Assembly (NCBI GenBank): GCA_016190055.1
Contig: JACPRH010000010.1
Span: forward strand, 46,497 to 110,496
Origin: Nitrososphaerota archaeon
GTDB lineage: Archaea; Thermoproteota; Nitrososphaeria; Nitrososphaerales; JACPRH01
DNA length: 64,000 nt
Direction of reading: 5' to 3'
In this document: in pieces, positions 50,168-59,930 of the stretch
How the letters are laid out: each line of letters starts with the position of its first letter
Numbering within the stretch: position 1 is the stretch's first letter
Translations under genes and position numbers: made by a program
Notes under the pieces: generated by a model
The model's database searches: none
The model's input: the letters and a program-made list of their open reading frames with translations, nothing else
What the model was told of the DNA's origin: nothing

Positions 50168-53100
50168 TGCATAGAAAAATGAAACAAGAAAACAAGGACG
50201 GATCTAAGAAGAAAAGAATTGCTGTCTCACCTGAAAAGGGCACACAGGATCTAAAGCAAGCCAGCACAAATAGTGCCTCAAATGAAGTACTTGTAGAGGT
50301 AAAGCAGTCAGAAACCCCCGGAAGTGAGAAGCCAAGAGTCGAGCAAAACACAGTGAGTGAGCAGCAGAGCCAAGCCTCCGCTAAAGGTCGCAGCTACTCG
50401 TTTAACAGACGCAAATTCCTCCTCATGGTCTCACCTGTAGTAGCCGGAGTTTTAGCTAAAGTGTATCTGCCGGATCAGGTCTTCGCATTTTCTGCACTTG
50501 AACCGATTGATACCAAGATTAACCCACTTGAGACTTATCCGAATCGAGATTGGGAGGATGTATACAGAGACATCTATACGCCTGACTACACCTTCCACTA
50601 TCTCTGCTCGCCAAACTGCACTGTGGGATGTCTCCTGAAGGCCTCGGTGAAGAACGGTGTGCTCAGATACGTTGATCCTAGCTTCGGATATCACAATACC
50701 ACCGACATGTACGGGAACCACGCCTCGTCCCGATGGGATCCTAGAGCCTGCATAAGCGGGTTAAGCTATGTGCGACGCTTCTACTCGGATAGACGAGTCA
50801 AGAATCCGTTCATTCGGAAGGGCTTCAAAGCTTGGGTGGATGATGGGTACCCTCGAGATCCAGAAACAGGTCTCCCGCCGCAGAAATACTTGGAAGGGCG
50901 AGGTAAAGACGACTGGATAACGGTCTCTTGGGATGAGGTTTTCCAGATAATCGCCGCCACCATGGTCAACATCACTAAAACATACAGTGGCGATGGAGGA
51001 AAGAAGCTACTTCTAAAACAGAATTACGATCCCGCAATGGTTGAGGCAACCGAGGGTGCAGGGGTAAGAACTATGAAGACTCGCGGAGGCATGCCCTTCC
51101 TAGGCACCATGAGGCTGACCGGGATGTACCGCTTCGCCAACATGCTCTCACTATTAGACTCGCATGTTCGCAATCTGGACGCAGCTCATGCGAAGGGCGG
51201 CAGAACTTGGGACAGCTACTCTTGGCACACGGATCTTCCTCCGGGTCACCCGATGGTTACGGGAATAAAGACCTCTGACTTCGATCTATTCACCGCGGAA
51301 AATGCTAAGGTGATAACAATGTGGGGAATGAACTGGATATCCACCAAGATGCCTGATGCGCACTGGATCACGGAGGCCAGGATTAAAGGTGCAAAGCTAA
51401 TTACTATCGCTACCGAGTATCAATCCACAAGCAACAAAGCTGATGAAGTTATAATATTGCGTCCAGGAACAGACGCGGCCTTAGCGTTCGGAGTCGCGCA
51501 GGTGTTAATCAAGGAGAAACTTTACGATGAGGAGTTCATCAAGAGCTACACCGACCTGCCTCTACTCATCCGAATGGATACGCTCAAACGATTAAACGCT
51601 CGGGATGTGATATCAAACTACAAACCAGCCGAGCTTTCCAACTTCACTCGGATCATCAAGCCGGATGAGCATGAGACACACCCAGCTGAACAGGATCGTC
51701 AGTTGATACCTGAAGCTATTCGTAACGAATGGGGTGACTATACAGTTTGGGACTCAAAGAAAGGTTCTGCCGTTGTAGTTACAAGAGATCAGGTAGGAAA
51801 GATGTTCAATGAATCAGGCATTGATTCGGCGCTTGAGGGTGAATTCGAGGTTAAACTGGTTGACGGCTCTAAGGTCAAGGTTAGACCTGTTTTCGATCTG
51901 ATCAGGGAATATCTGGATAACAACTTCGATCCTGACACAGCCTCTGAGGTCACCTGGACACCTAAAGAGGCGATAACCAACCTTGCTCGCACAATCGCAG
52001 CCAACAAGAGAGGCGGTGTACTCTTCGCGACAGGAATGGGGCCTAACCACTACTTCAACAACGATCTCAAAGATCGAGCCATATTTCTGTTAGCTTCACT
52101 TTCAGCCAACGAGGGTTTCTTCGGAGGAGATGTAGGAAGCTACTCCGGGAACCACAGAATCGAGCTATTCAACGGTGTAATGGAGTACTACTATGAAGAT
52201 CCATTCAACATCGAAGCTGACCTGTCGAAGCCTACAAACACAAAGCATTACGCTTGGCCGGAGTCAGCCCACTACTACAACTACGGAGACCGGCCGCTTA
52301 GAGTTGGGAACAAACTCTTCACCGGAAAAACACACATGCCGACACCCACTAAAGTAGCTTGGTGGGCTAATGCCAACTCCATCCTCGGTAACGCCAAATG
52401 GGCCTACGACGTAATCATGAATACTCTGCCCAGGATCGAGATGGTTGTTGTTAACGACTGGTTCTGGTCAGCAACCTGCGAGTACTCCGATATAGTTCTC
52501 GGGGTAGACTCGTGGTGTGAGCGTAAACTCCCTGATATCTACGGATCATGTACCAACCCCTTTGTTCAGGCTGCTCCGAGAACTCCCCTGCCTAAAATGT
52601 TCGATACAAAAGATGATCTTGAATGCTACTACGGGGTCGCAGAGAAGCTTAGCGGATTAACAGGCGACGATCGCTTCAAGAAGTTCTGGAGCTTCGTACC
52701 AGCGAACAAGGTTGATGCAGTTATTGACAGAGTACTTGTAGCCAGTAACGCGACAAAGGGATACACATTCAAGGACATTGAAGAGTCCTGTAAAAACGGA
52801 ACTCCCTTCTACATGGCTACCCGCACAACACCTAGGATCACCGGCTGGGAGCAGGTTAACGAGAGCAAACCTTGGTATACAAAGTCGGGCAGATTGGAGT
52901 TCTACCGTGATGAAGATGAATGGATAGAGTACGGTGAGAACCTCCCTGTATTCCGTGAATGTCCAGACTCAACCTATCATGAGCCGTTCGTCATAGTCTC
53001 CAAACCGCATCCCGCTGTTAAACCCAAGCCACCGCAGGAGTACGGGCTTGATCCAAACGATCTCTCAGTCGAGGTTAGACAGGTACGTAACGTTGCGAAG

Positions 53101-53871
53101 CCTTGGAGCGAAGTGAAGAATACGAAGCACCCGTTAATGAAGGATGGCTTCACCCATATACTGTACACCCCCAAGTATAGGCACGCTGCGCATACAACCG
53201 CCGCTAGCACCGACATAGAGGTCGCCTTCTTCGGACCCTTCGGAGACTTTTACCGACATGATAAGCGGAAACCGTGGGTAAGTGAAGGTTACGTTGATCT
53301 TAACCCGTTAGACGCGAAGGAACTCGGCATCGAGGATGGTGACTACATCTGGGTTGACGGCGATCCGAGTGATCGTCCGTTCCGCGGCTGGCAGAAGAGG
53401 TCTGAAGATTACCGTGTAATGAGATGGATGGTCAGGGCAAGATATTACCCGAATATACCGCGGCGGACAGCAAGAGCTTGGTTCCACTTCTACATAGCTA
53501 CCCATGGTAGTGTACAGGGCGCCGAGACGAGACCTGATGGTCTTGCCAAGAACCCGAAATCAGGATATCAGGCTGCGTACAGATATGGTTCCCACCAGTC
53601 GGTTACCCGAGCTTGGTTGAGAACCACCTTGATGACCGACAGCCTAGTTCGGAAGGAGTATCACGGTCAGCTTCTAGGGAAAGGCTTTGCACCTGACATT
53701 CACTGCGTAGCCGGTGCACCGAAGGAGTCTTTCGTAAAAATATCGAAGGCGGAGGCAGGCGGCATCGATGGAAAAGGCCTGTGGGACCCTGCGGCAGCCG
53801 GCTTCCGACCTACCTACGAGAATGACATCGTCAAGAAGTATCTGAAAGGAGAGTTCGTAACAGTAAAGTAA
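50167..53871 (+). CDS. Tat-exported molybdopterin oxidoreductase alpha subunit (NarG-like, DMSO reductase family type II)
   Basis: FNRRKFLLMVSPVVAG Tat motif; CSPNCTVGC Fe-S; molybdopterin-binding signatures; followed by NarH-like subunit and chaperone. Confidence 0.85.
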   Translation: MHRKMKQENKDGSKKKRIAVSPEKGTQDLKQASTNSASNEVLVEVKQSETPGSEKPRVEQNTVSEQQSQASAKGRSYSFNRRKFLLMVSPVVAGVLAKVYLPDQVFAFSALEPIDTKINPLETYPNRDWEDVYRDIYTPDYTFHYLCSPNCTVGCLLKASVKNGVLRYVDPSFGYHNTTDMYGNHASSRWDPRACISGLSYVRRFYSDRRVKNPFIRKGFKAWVDDGYPRDPETGLPPQKYLEGRGKDDWITVSWDEVFQIIAATMVNITKTYSGDGGKKLLLKQNYDPAMVEATEGAGVRTMKTRGGMPFLGTMRLTGMYRFANMLSLLDSHVRNLDAAHAKGGRTWDSYSWHTDLPPGHPMVTGIKTSDFDLFTAENAKVITMWGMNWISTKMPDAHWITEARIKGAKLITIATEYQSTSNKADEVIILRPGTDAALAFGVAQVLIKEKLYDEEFIKSYTDLPLLIRMDTLKRLNARDVISNYKPAELSNFTRIIKPDEHETHPAEQDRQLIPEAIRNEWGDYTVWDSKKGSAVVVTRDQVGKMFNESGIDSALEGEFEVKLVDGSKVKVRPVFDLIREYLDNNFDPDTASEVTWTPKEAITNLARTIAANKRGGVLFATGMGPNHYFNNDLKDRAIFLLASLSANEGFFGGDVGSYSGNHRIELFNGVMEYYYEDPFNIEADLSKPTNTKHYAWPESAHYYNYGDRPLRVGNKLFTGKTHMPTPTKVAWWANANSILGNAKWAYDVIMNTLPRIEMVVVNDWFWSATCEYSDIVLGVDSWCERKLPDIYGSCTNPFVQAAPRTPLPKMFDTKDDLECYYGVAEKLSGLTGDDRFKKFWSFVPANKVDAVIDRVLVASNATKGYTFKDIEESCKNGTPFYMATRTTPRITGWEQVNESKPWYTKSGRLEFYRDEDEWIEYGENLPVFRECPDSTYHEPFVIVSKPHPAVKPKPPQEYGLDPNDLSVEVRQVRNVAKPWSEVKNTKHPLMKDGFTHILYTPKYRHAAHTTAASTDIEVAFFGPFGDFYRHDKRKPWVSEGYVDLNPLDAKELGIEDGDYIWVDGDPSDRPFRGWQKRSEDYRVMRWMVRARYYPNIPRRTARAWFHFYIATHGSVQGAETRPDGLAKNPKSGYQAAYRYGSHQSVTRAWLRTTLMTDSLVRKEYHGQLLGKGFAPDIHCVAGAPKESFVKISKAEAGGIDGKGLWDPAAAGFRPTYENDIVKKYLKGEFVTVK

Positions 53872-53891
53872 GGTGAGTTGAAAAAGAGAAA

Positions 53892-55031
53892 ATGGCGAAA
53901 GTATACAACTGGCAGCTCGGTCGATACATGGAGTATTGGTACGAAGAGGTGAGGCCGCGGAAGCAGATGGCGGCTGTCTTCGATATCAATAAGTGTATCG
54001 CCTGCCAAACCTGCACGATGGCCTGTAAGACCACTTGGACCTCAGGAAAAGGCCAAGAGTACATGTGGTGGAACAATGTTGAGACCAGGCCATGGGGATC
54101 TTTCCCAATGGGCTGGGACAGTAAGCTCCTAAACCTTCTAGGTCCACAGGAGTGGGTTAACGGTATCTATGCTGGAAAAACAATCTTCGAGGCAGCTCGA
54201 CCCGGTGAACGAGTCCTAGGTAATCTTCCAATAGATATGGACTGGGCCTACCCGAACCGAGGCGAGGATGAGACAAACGAGCCTATTGACGAAGCCAAAT
54301 ACTACTTCAGCATGCCACATTCCATCTGGACCTTCTATCTAGCCCGAGTGTGCAACCACTGCACCTACCCGGCCTGCCTAGCAGCCTGCCCAAGAACATC
54401 AATATACAAACGACCACAGGACGGCATCGTGCTGCTTGACCAGCAGCGCTGCCGAGGATACCGGGAATGCGTCAGGGCCTGCCCCTACAAGAAACCTATG
54501 TACAATCATGAAACGAGAATCTCCGAGAAGTGCCTCTTCTGCTTTCCAGCAGTTGAGCAGGGCAATTGGCCTCGCTGCATGCGGAGCTGCATAGGTAAAA
54601 TCCGTATGTTCGGTTCTATCCACACTCCTGACAATATTGATCCGGAGAATCCAATTGACTTCTTGGTGCACGTTAAGAAGGTTGGGTTACCACTCTATCC
54701 ACAGTTCGGCACCGAACCGAATGTCTACTATATCCCGCCAATTCACGTGCCTGCTACCAAGTTTCTGCAGCAGATGTTCGGCCCTAATGTGCAGAAGGCT
54801 CAGGAGACCTATAACGCGATGAGGAACGGAGAAGATCCGGAGCTCCAAGGAATCCTTATGCTGAACGTGAGCACCGACAGAATCTTCTCGAAGTTCAGGG
54901 TCACCGACAAACACGCAATAGGCTTCGATGACAACGGCTCAGAGGTAGTTCGAGTCAACCTTAACGAGCCTAAGGTGGTCAGGCCCTTCTACGATCCAAA
55001 GCTAGGCGTATACAGGCATAACATAACGTAA
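53892..55031 (+). CDS. 4Fe-4S beta subunit (NarH-like)
   Basis: FDINKCIACQTCTMACKTTW, VCNHCTYPACLAACPRTSIYK, QQRCRGYRECVRACPYKKP, ISEKCLFC. Confidence 0.92.
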   Translation: MAKVYNWQLGRYMEYWYEEVRPRKQMAAVFDINKCIACQTCTMACKTTWTSGKGQEYMWWNNVETRPWGSFPMGWDSKLLNLLGPQEWVNGIYAGKTIFEAARPGERVLGNLPIDMDWAYPNRGEDETNEPIDEAKYYFSMPHSIWTFYLARVCNHCTYPACLAACPRTSIYKRPQDGIVLLDQQRCRGYRECVRACPYKKPMYNHETRISEKCLFCFPAVEQGNWPRCMRSCIGKIRMFGSIHTPDNIDPENPIDFLVHVKKVGLPLYPQFGTEPNVYYIPPIHVPATKFLQQMFGPNVQKAQETYNAMRNGEDPELQGILMLNVSTDRIFSKFRVTDKHAIGFDDNGSEVVRVNLNEPKVVRPFYDPKLGVYRHNIT

Positions 55032-55047
55032 GCAGAGATGTGAGTAA

Positions 55048-55929
55048 GTGAAGAAGATAGTTTTAATCGCCGTTGCTCTGGTCGCGCTGGTCTCACTCTC
55101 AGTTCTTGTCTATGGCATCGAAGCTAGACAAGCTGCTGATGTCGTATCAATCCGAGTTTCAGACGCACTGCCCGTAACTGATCCGCACTCACAACTCTGG
55201 TCTAAAGCCACTGAGTTTCAATTACCCATGGGTAGCCAAACTATAATTGCTCCGGTGAAGCCGGCCCCCTCAGTTCCATACATCCAGGTTCGTTCACTCA
55301 ACAACGGTACGCATATCGCCTTTCTGATAACTTGGGCGGACTCTACTAAAAACGACCGTACTGTGAAGATAGACGAGTTCAGGGATGGTTCAGCTGTTCT
55401 CTTGGGCCCAGTCGGCGAGATGGCGGTACTGGCCATGGGCACCGCAACAATACCTGTTAACGTCCTTCATTGGAAGGCTGATTGGCAGGCTGATATCGAC
55501 ACTGGCTTTCAAGGAGTGGAGTCAGCCTTCCCAAACTTCTGGGTGGATATGTATCCAAACGTTATCGGCGAACCTCCCTATACCCTTCCAGGCAACTTCT
55601 CCGATGCCGCAAAGCTTTACCTGCCCGGATGGAAGGTAGGTAACTCTTTTTCTCAGCCACTTAAGGTGACATCGGTGGAGGAGAATAGAGCAAGAGGCTT
55701 TGGTTCCTTAGCTACTGAGCAGAGCCAAGGAGCAATTGGACGAGGCATATGGGAAAACGGTCAGTGGAGCGTTGTGATCGCGCGTCAGCTGCACCCTAGC
55801 GATAACGAGGACATTCAGCTAATCTCAGGAGAAAAATACTCTACCGCGTTCGCCATCTGGGATGGCGCCAGCGGAGATGTCGGCGCCAGAAAATCAATCA
55901 CCGCGCTACTTACCCTGTATGTTCAGTGA
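55048..55929 (+). CDS. Heme-binding gamma-like subunit (ethylbenzene dehydrogenase/DMSO-reductase type II family)
   Basis: Signal peptide; IQVRSLNNGTHIAFLITWADSTKNDRTVKIDEFRDGSAVLLG; operon position. Confidence 0.75.
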   Translation: MKKIVLIAVALVALVSLSVLVYGIEARQAADVVSIRVSDALPVTDPHSQLWSKATEFQLPMGSQTIIAPVKPAPSVPYIQVRSLNNGTHIAFLITWADSTKNDRTVKIDEFRDGSAVLLGPVGEMAVLAMGTATIPVNVLHWKADWQADIDTGFQGVESAFPNFWVDMYPNVIGEPPYTLPGNFSDAAKLYLPGWKVGNSFSQPLKVTSVEENRARGFGSLATEQSQGAIGRGIWENGQWSVVIARQLHPSDNEDIQLISGEKYSTAFAIWDGASGDVGARKSITALLTLYVQ

Positions 55930-55932
55930 TAG

Positions 55933-56583
55933 TTGTTGGTCGCCTCCCCATCTGTAATTCGCGTTCAGCTGCTCGCGGCAGAATCTGCTGTGTACGGGCT
56001 TCTCGCCAGGGCCTTAAGCCCAGATGTGCAGCAGCTTTACGATAAATCGCTGCTTGAGGATCTTAAGTCTACGATTGAATCAATTTCAACCCCATATCTT
56101 TCAGGCAGTTTTGCTCGGCTCTTTGAGAAGATTCAGGCTGGAGGCTGGTCGCTGCAGGATCTCCGGCTAGAACATACTCGTCTCTTCGTCAAGGGTGAAG
56201 GACTTCCATACGAAACCTCGTTCGATAAGAAGAGGCCGTTCGGCAAGCCGCATGAGTTGGCTGATATCGCTGGCTTCTACCGTGCCTTCGGCTTGAAGCC
56301 TAACAAAGAGTTTCCTGATTACATTGTGTGTGAGCTGGAATTTATGAGCTTACTATGTCTAAAGGAGAGTATTGCGGAGGGGGACGGTCAGTTCGAGCAG
56401 GCTGAAATCTGCATGGATACTCAGCGAAAGTTCATCAACGAGCATCTCGGCAGATGGCTAAACAGCTTTAACAAGCATATGGGGAAATCTGCGAGGCTAC
56501 CGGTCTATCCTGCGCTAATTTACTTTGTACATCAATTTGTGGTCTTTCACGCAAACACTCTCGGCGCGAAAATACCTGATTGA
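55933..56583 (+). CDS. TorD/NarJ-like molybdoenzyme chaperone
   Basis: LLARALSPDVQQLYD...EHTRLFVKGEGLPYETSF...PHELADIAGFYRAFGL...DYIVCELEFMSLLC. Confidence 0.85.
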   Translation: MLVASPSVIRVQLLAAESAVYGLLARALSPDVQQLYDKSLLEDLKSTIESISTPYLSGSFARLFEKIQAGGWSLQDLRLEHTRLFVKGEGLPYETSFDKKRPFGKPHELADIAGFYRAFGLKPNKEFPDYIVCELEFMSLLCLKESIAEGDGQFEQAEICMDTQRKFINEHLGRWLNSFNKHMGKSARLPVYPALIYFVHQFVVFHANTLGAKIPD

Positions 56584-56744
56584 TCGAGCAAACACCTGAT
56601 GACTTGCTTACAGATTGGTTGGTTAATTAGCTGACAAATACACTTGTTTTTAATTAATGAAAAGTACTAGTTGTAGGCAGGCTTTACCTACCGTAGAGGT
56701 GCTGTTACCCTCCGGTTACTACTTGTTTTTCGGGGCTGTCTGCT

Positions 56745-57383
56745 TTACTTTTGCAGTAGAGCATCTCGCTTGTCTTGCTGAACTGCTACCGTTGCAAGTA
56801 AGGCGGCACCTATCAAAGCTACAGCGATGGATACTAACATAGATATGATGACCCCGAGGGATTCTGTGGATATTACGGTGGGTTCCTCAGTGGCTAATTG
56901 CTTTAGCTCGAGTGACGCTTTTACTTGGTTTTCACTTAGGGTTTTACTTCCCTCAAATTTGGATGTGATTTCAATGGGTCCGCTTGTCTCTCTAGTGAAC
57001 CTTATTATTGCGACGCCGTCGCAATCGGTTATCGCGTGCCCAACCCATTCCAACGTTGAGTCTTGGCTGTCTATATAGAAGTTCACTGGGGCGGCGACTA
57101 TTGCGCTGCCATCGTCATCTGTAAGAGTGGCGTACGCAGTTACTTTGTTGCCGATGATTTCGTTTACAGCTACCTCAACAGTTAGGCTTGTTTGGGGATT
57201 AGTGGGTTGTGTCTGGATGCCCGTCTCGCAGAATGAGGTTCTTAATTGGGGTACTGCGACTGCGGCTGGGATTATCCAGACTGCTGTGAGGACTAAAAGC
57301 ATTACTGCTGGTAGAACGGTTTGTGAGACAGATCCTGCTGCAAATCTGACTTGTTTCACATTAGGACAGAATACATCCCTCAT
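56745..57383 (-). CDS. Secreted/membrane-anchored Ig-like hypothetical protein
   Basis: N-terminal TM, beta-rich YATLTDDDGSAIVAAPVNFYIDS domain, C-terminal TM. Confidence 0.6.
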   Translation of the reverse strand: MRDVFCPNVKQVRFAAGSVSQTVLPAVMLLVLTAVWIIPAAVAVPQLRTSFCETGIQTQPTNPQTSLTVEVAVNEIIGNKVTAYATLTDDDGSAIVAAPVNFYIDSQDSTLEWVGHAITDCDGVAIIRFTRETSGPIEITSKFEGSKTLSENQVKASLELKQLATEEPTVISTESLGVIISMLVSIAVALIGAALLATVAVQQDKRDALLQK

Positions 57384-57396
57384 TTAATAAAATTCT

Positions 57397-57412
57397 ACTT
57401 AACACGTTAAGT
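57397..57412. promoter_or_regulatory. 16-bp palindrome ACTTAAC-AC-GTTAAGT
   Basis: Perfect 7-bp arms identical to 47243-47258; 14 nt upstream of 56745-57383 start codon. Confidence 0.5.
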
Positions 57413-57570
57413 TGATCCTAAATGAGCCAACCAATAATAAACGCGTAAAGGCATTCTTCTACCACCGCAAAGTTCATTCAGCTTGACTTAAACCTGTTTC
57501 ATTCCCATTACTGGTCTCCAAACCTTCTCATATCGGATTAGACATGAAAAATTTCTGGTGGTTAATGATG

Positions 57571-58137
57571 TTATTTTGTTACGCTTCTTAAACTGATTGT
57601 TATCCACCAAGCTGCTCCCGCAAGATAAGCTGCGGCTTCAGGAATTGCGATACCCTGCCACTGAAACAGCCATACTAATATCGAGAAAAGGCTCAAAGCG
57701 ATTCCTAACAACCCTAGGGCGATTCTGTGCATCTCAAGAACATACGAGAGTCCAAGAACAAGGAGCGACAAGGTGAGTAGCGTAAAGAACACAACTGATA
57801 CGTAAAGGTGAATCCGGCCAACGGTCTCAGGGAACAGCCCGATAGCGCTTAGCGAACATCCATCAAGAAGCAGAAGCATCACTCCGACTCGGGCGAGACG
57901 ACTCTGTAGAATACTCCAAAGCCCTGATGCGAAGATAATTAGCATTGCACCACCTGTGATGAGTGCTGTGTTGAACAGCAGAGCAGCTGAACCGCTTACC
58001 CCCAAATCACTCAAAGCATTTCCTGTCCAGCTGAACCACGGTGAAACTGAAATGGCTGATAGAACTAGGGCCGAAACAACAAAGGGGCCAAGTATCCCTA
58101 TCCCGCCTGATGCTCTTACGTATAGTCGTCCCCTCAT
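57571..58137 (-). CDS. DUF998-like membrane protein
   Basis: Six hydrophobic segments, SPWFSWTGNALSDLGVSG...FNTALITGG. Confidence 0.7.
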   Translation of the reverse strand: MRGRLYVRASGGIGILGPFVVSALVLSAISVSPWFSWTGNALSDLGVSGSAALLFNTALITGGAMLIIFASGLWSILQSRLARVGVMLLLLDGCSLSAIGLFPETVGRIHLYVSVVFFTLLTLSLLVLGLSYVLEMHRIALGLLGIALSLFSILVWLFQWQGIAIPEAAAYLAGAAWWITISLRSVTK

Positions 58138-58176
58138 ACCTTTACACCATCCTTAATCATCAGTTAGTCTAGTCTC

Positions 58177-58932
58177 CTAATGCATAACTGTTCCGCCGTC
58201 CACAATCAAAGTTTGACCCGTCATGTAGTCTGAGCCGTTTGAGGCTAGGAAGCCTATTACTCTCGCGACCTCCTCAGGTTTTCCGAAACGCTTCAGCGCC
58301 GTCTCATCGAGAAAGGTCCGTATCTCCTCGTGGCTCAACCACTTTACCCAGCCTGTAGAAATGCTTCCCAACGCAACAGCGTTAACCTGCACATACGGCG
58401 CCAAAGACCAAGCTAACGCCTTGGTCATTCCTAGAATTCCTGCCTTGGCTACTGCGTAGACGAAGCCGTGGGGATCTCCAGCAATCGCCGGCGTCGACGC
58501 GACGTTGATTATTTTGCCCTCCTTCTGCTGCTTCATAGTCGCCGCAACGGCCTGTGAGCAAAGGAACGTTCCCTTCAGATCAACCTCCATCGGGCCACGC
58601 CACAAATCATCCGTAATATCCTCGAACGGTGTCTCCCAGACGTTGCCAGAGGCAAAGCCCGCGTTGTTAACAAGTATGTGCACTGCACCGAACTCCTGCA
58701 CCGTTCGGCTGACCAACGTCTCCACCTCTCTGCGAACTGAAACATCAGCCTTCACCACCAACGCCTTGGACCCCGCGGCCAGAACCTCTTCAGCCACTCT
58801 CTCCGCTTCTTCCTCCGACTTGTGATGGTTAATCACGACGTCTGCGCCTGCTTGCGCCAGCTCTAACGAGGTGTATCGGCCTATGCCTCGGCTGGACCCG
58901 GTGACAATAGCAACCTTTCCCTTCAAGCTCAT
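58177..58932 (-). CDS. SDR-family oxidoreductase
   Basis: VTGSSRGIGRYTSLELA, NNAG, YAVAKAGI, GQTLIVDGG. Confidence 0.93.
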   Translation of the reverse strand: MSLKGKVAIVTGSSRGIGRYTSLELAQAGADVVINHHKSEEEAERVAEEVLAAGSKALVVKADVSVRREVETLVSRTVQEFGAVHILVNNAGFASGNVWETPFEDITDDLWRGPMEVDLKGTFLCSQAVAATMKQQKEGKIINVASTPAIAGDPHGFVYAVAKAGILGMTKALAWSLAPYVQVNAVALGSISTGWVKWLSHEEIRTFLDETALKRFGKPEEVARVIGFLASNGSDYMTGQTLIVDGGTVMH

Positions 58933-59615
58933 ACTGTTACTCTATTCAGCGGGACGCCTCGATTTATGCTGTACTCTGCAGGATCCTCTACACCGAGCCT
59001 GTTGAACGCTTCTCTTCTCAGTCTGCAGGCGTCGCAGTGACCGCAGGCCTTGGCACCGCTTCCGTGGCAGCTCCAGGTGAGGTGCAGCGGTACACCTAGT
59101 TCAAGCGCCATCTTCACCACATCAATCTTCGAAAATCCTGCGAGCGGGGTAATGACGTTTAGAGGTTTCCTGCCTCCGATGAGTGTTCCCAGCTTAATCA
59201 CGTGGTTCATCGCCTCAATGAATTCAGGCCTTGAATCCGGGTAGTGCTGGTGGTCCTGCCGATTGTGTCCACCGATAATCCAATCTGCGTCCAACGTCTC
59301 CGCCCACCCTGCTGCGACCCCGTAGAAGACTATGTTCCGCGCCGGCACATAGCTATTAGGCACACGTTCCTCGTACCGCTCAAGACCATCTAGCGGACTG
59401 TCAACAGCTTCCTTCAGGAATGGGAGGCCGATTGTCCGATACTCCTTGACATGAGCTGCCTGCGCTAACTGCCCAGATGCACTTATTTCTCGAGGGTTTC
59501 TGCGGTTATAATTGAAGGTGAGCGCGAAGGGCTCCCAGCCTCGGTTTCTAGCCCACCATAAACATACAGCTGAATCTATGCCGCCTGAGACGAGGATGAC
59601 TGCCTTCTCAGATAT
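58929..59615 (-). CDS. queC: 7-cyano-7-deazaguanine synthase; apparent ATA initiation codon
   Basis: ILVSGGIDSAVCLWWARNRG ... VPARNIVFYGVAAGWAE ... C-terminal CHGSGAKACGHCDACRLRREAF; frame open to TGA just upstream of ATA with no ATG/GTG/TTG before the PP-loop. Confidence 0.85.
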   Translation of the reverse strand: MSEKAVILVSGGIDSAVCLWWARNRGWEPFALTFNYNRRNPREISASGQLAQAAHVKEYRTIGLPFLKEAVDSPLDGLERYEERVPNSYVPARNIVFYGVAAGWAETLDADWIIGGHNRQDHQHYPDSRPEFIEAMNHVIKLGTLIGGRKPLNVITPLAGFSKIDVVKMALELGVPLHLTWSCHGSGAKACGHCDACRLRREAFNRLGVEDPAEYSINRGVPLNRVTV

Positions 59616-59699
59616 GCCTCTTCACCTTATTGGGTGCAGATGATCAGATGTGGACATCCGGCTGCTCTTTAGATTAGATTGACGGCGTTTCAGATTAAG

Positions 59700-59930
59700 T
59701 TATGCAGTAATGGGATAAGTGGTGGTTCCGCCGACGTTTGCGGTGTGCGTCGGTGAAGAAAGGGTTTTGCTCAGTGATTTCTTGCGTGCTTTCCACCAGA
59801 TGATGGAGAGGGTGGTGAGTAGGATTATTGTTAGCACTGGGAAGACGAAGTCCCCGTATTGGGTGTAGACCGCTAGCAGTCGCTCTTTCATTGAATTTGC
59901 ACCGTTCCCTCGGGCCATTAGCTCACCCAA
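59700..59930 (-). CDS. Small single-TM hypothetical protein
   Basis: 76 aa with one TM and basic tail. Confidence 0.45.
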   Translation of the reverse strand: MGELMARGNGANSMKERLLAVYTQYGDFVFPVLTIILLTTLSIIWWKARKKSLSKTLSSPTHTANVGGTTTYPITA

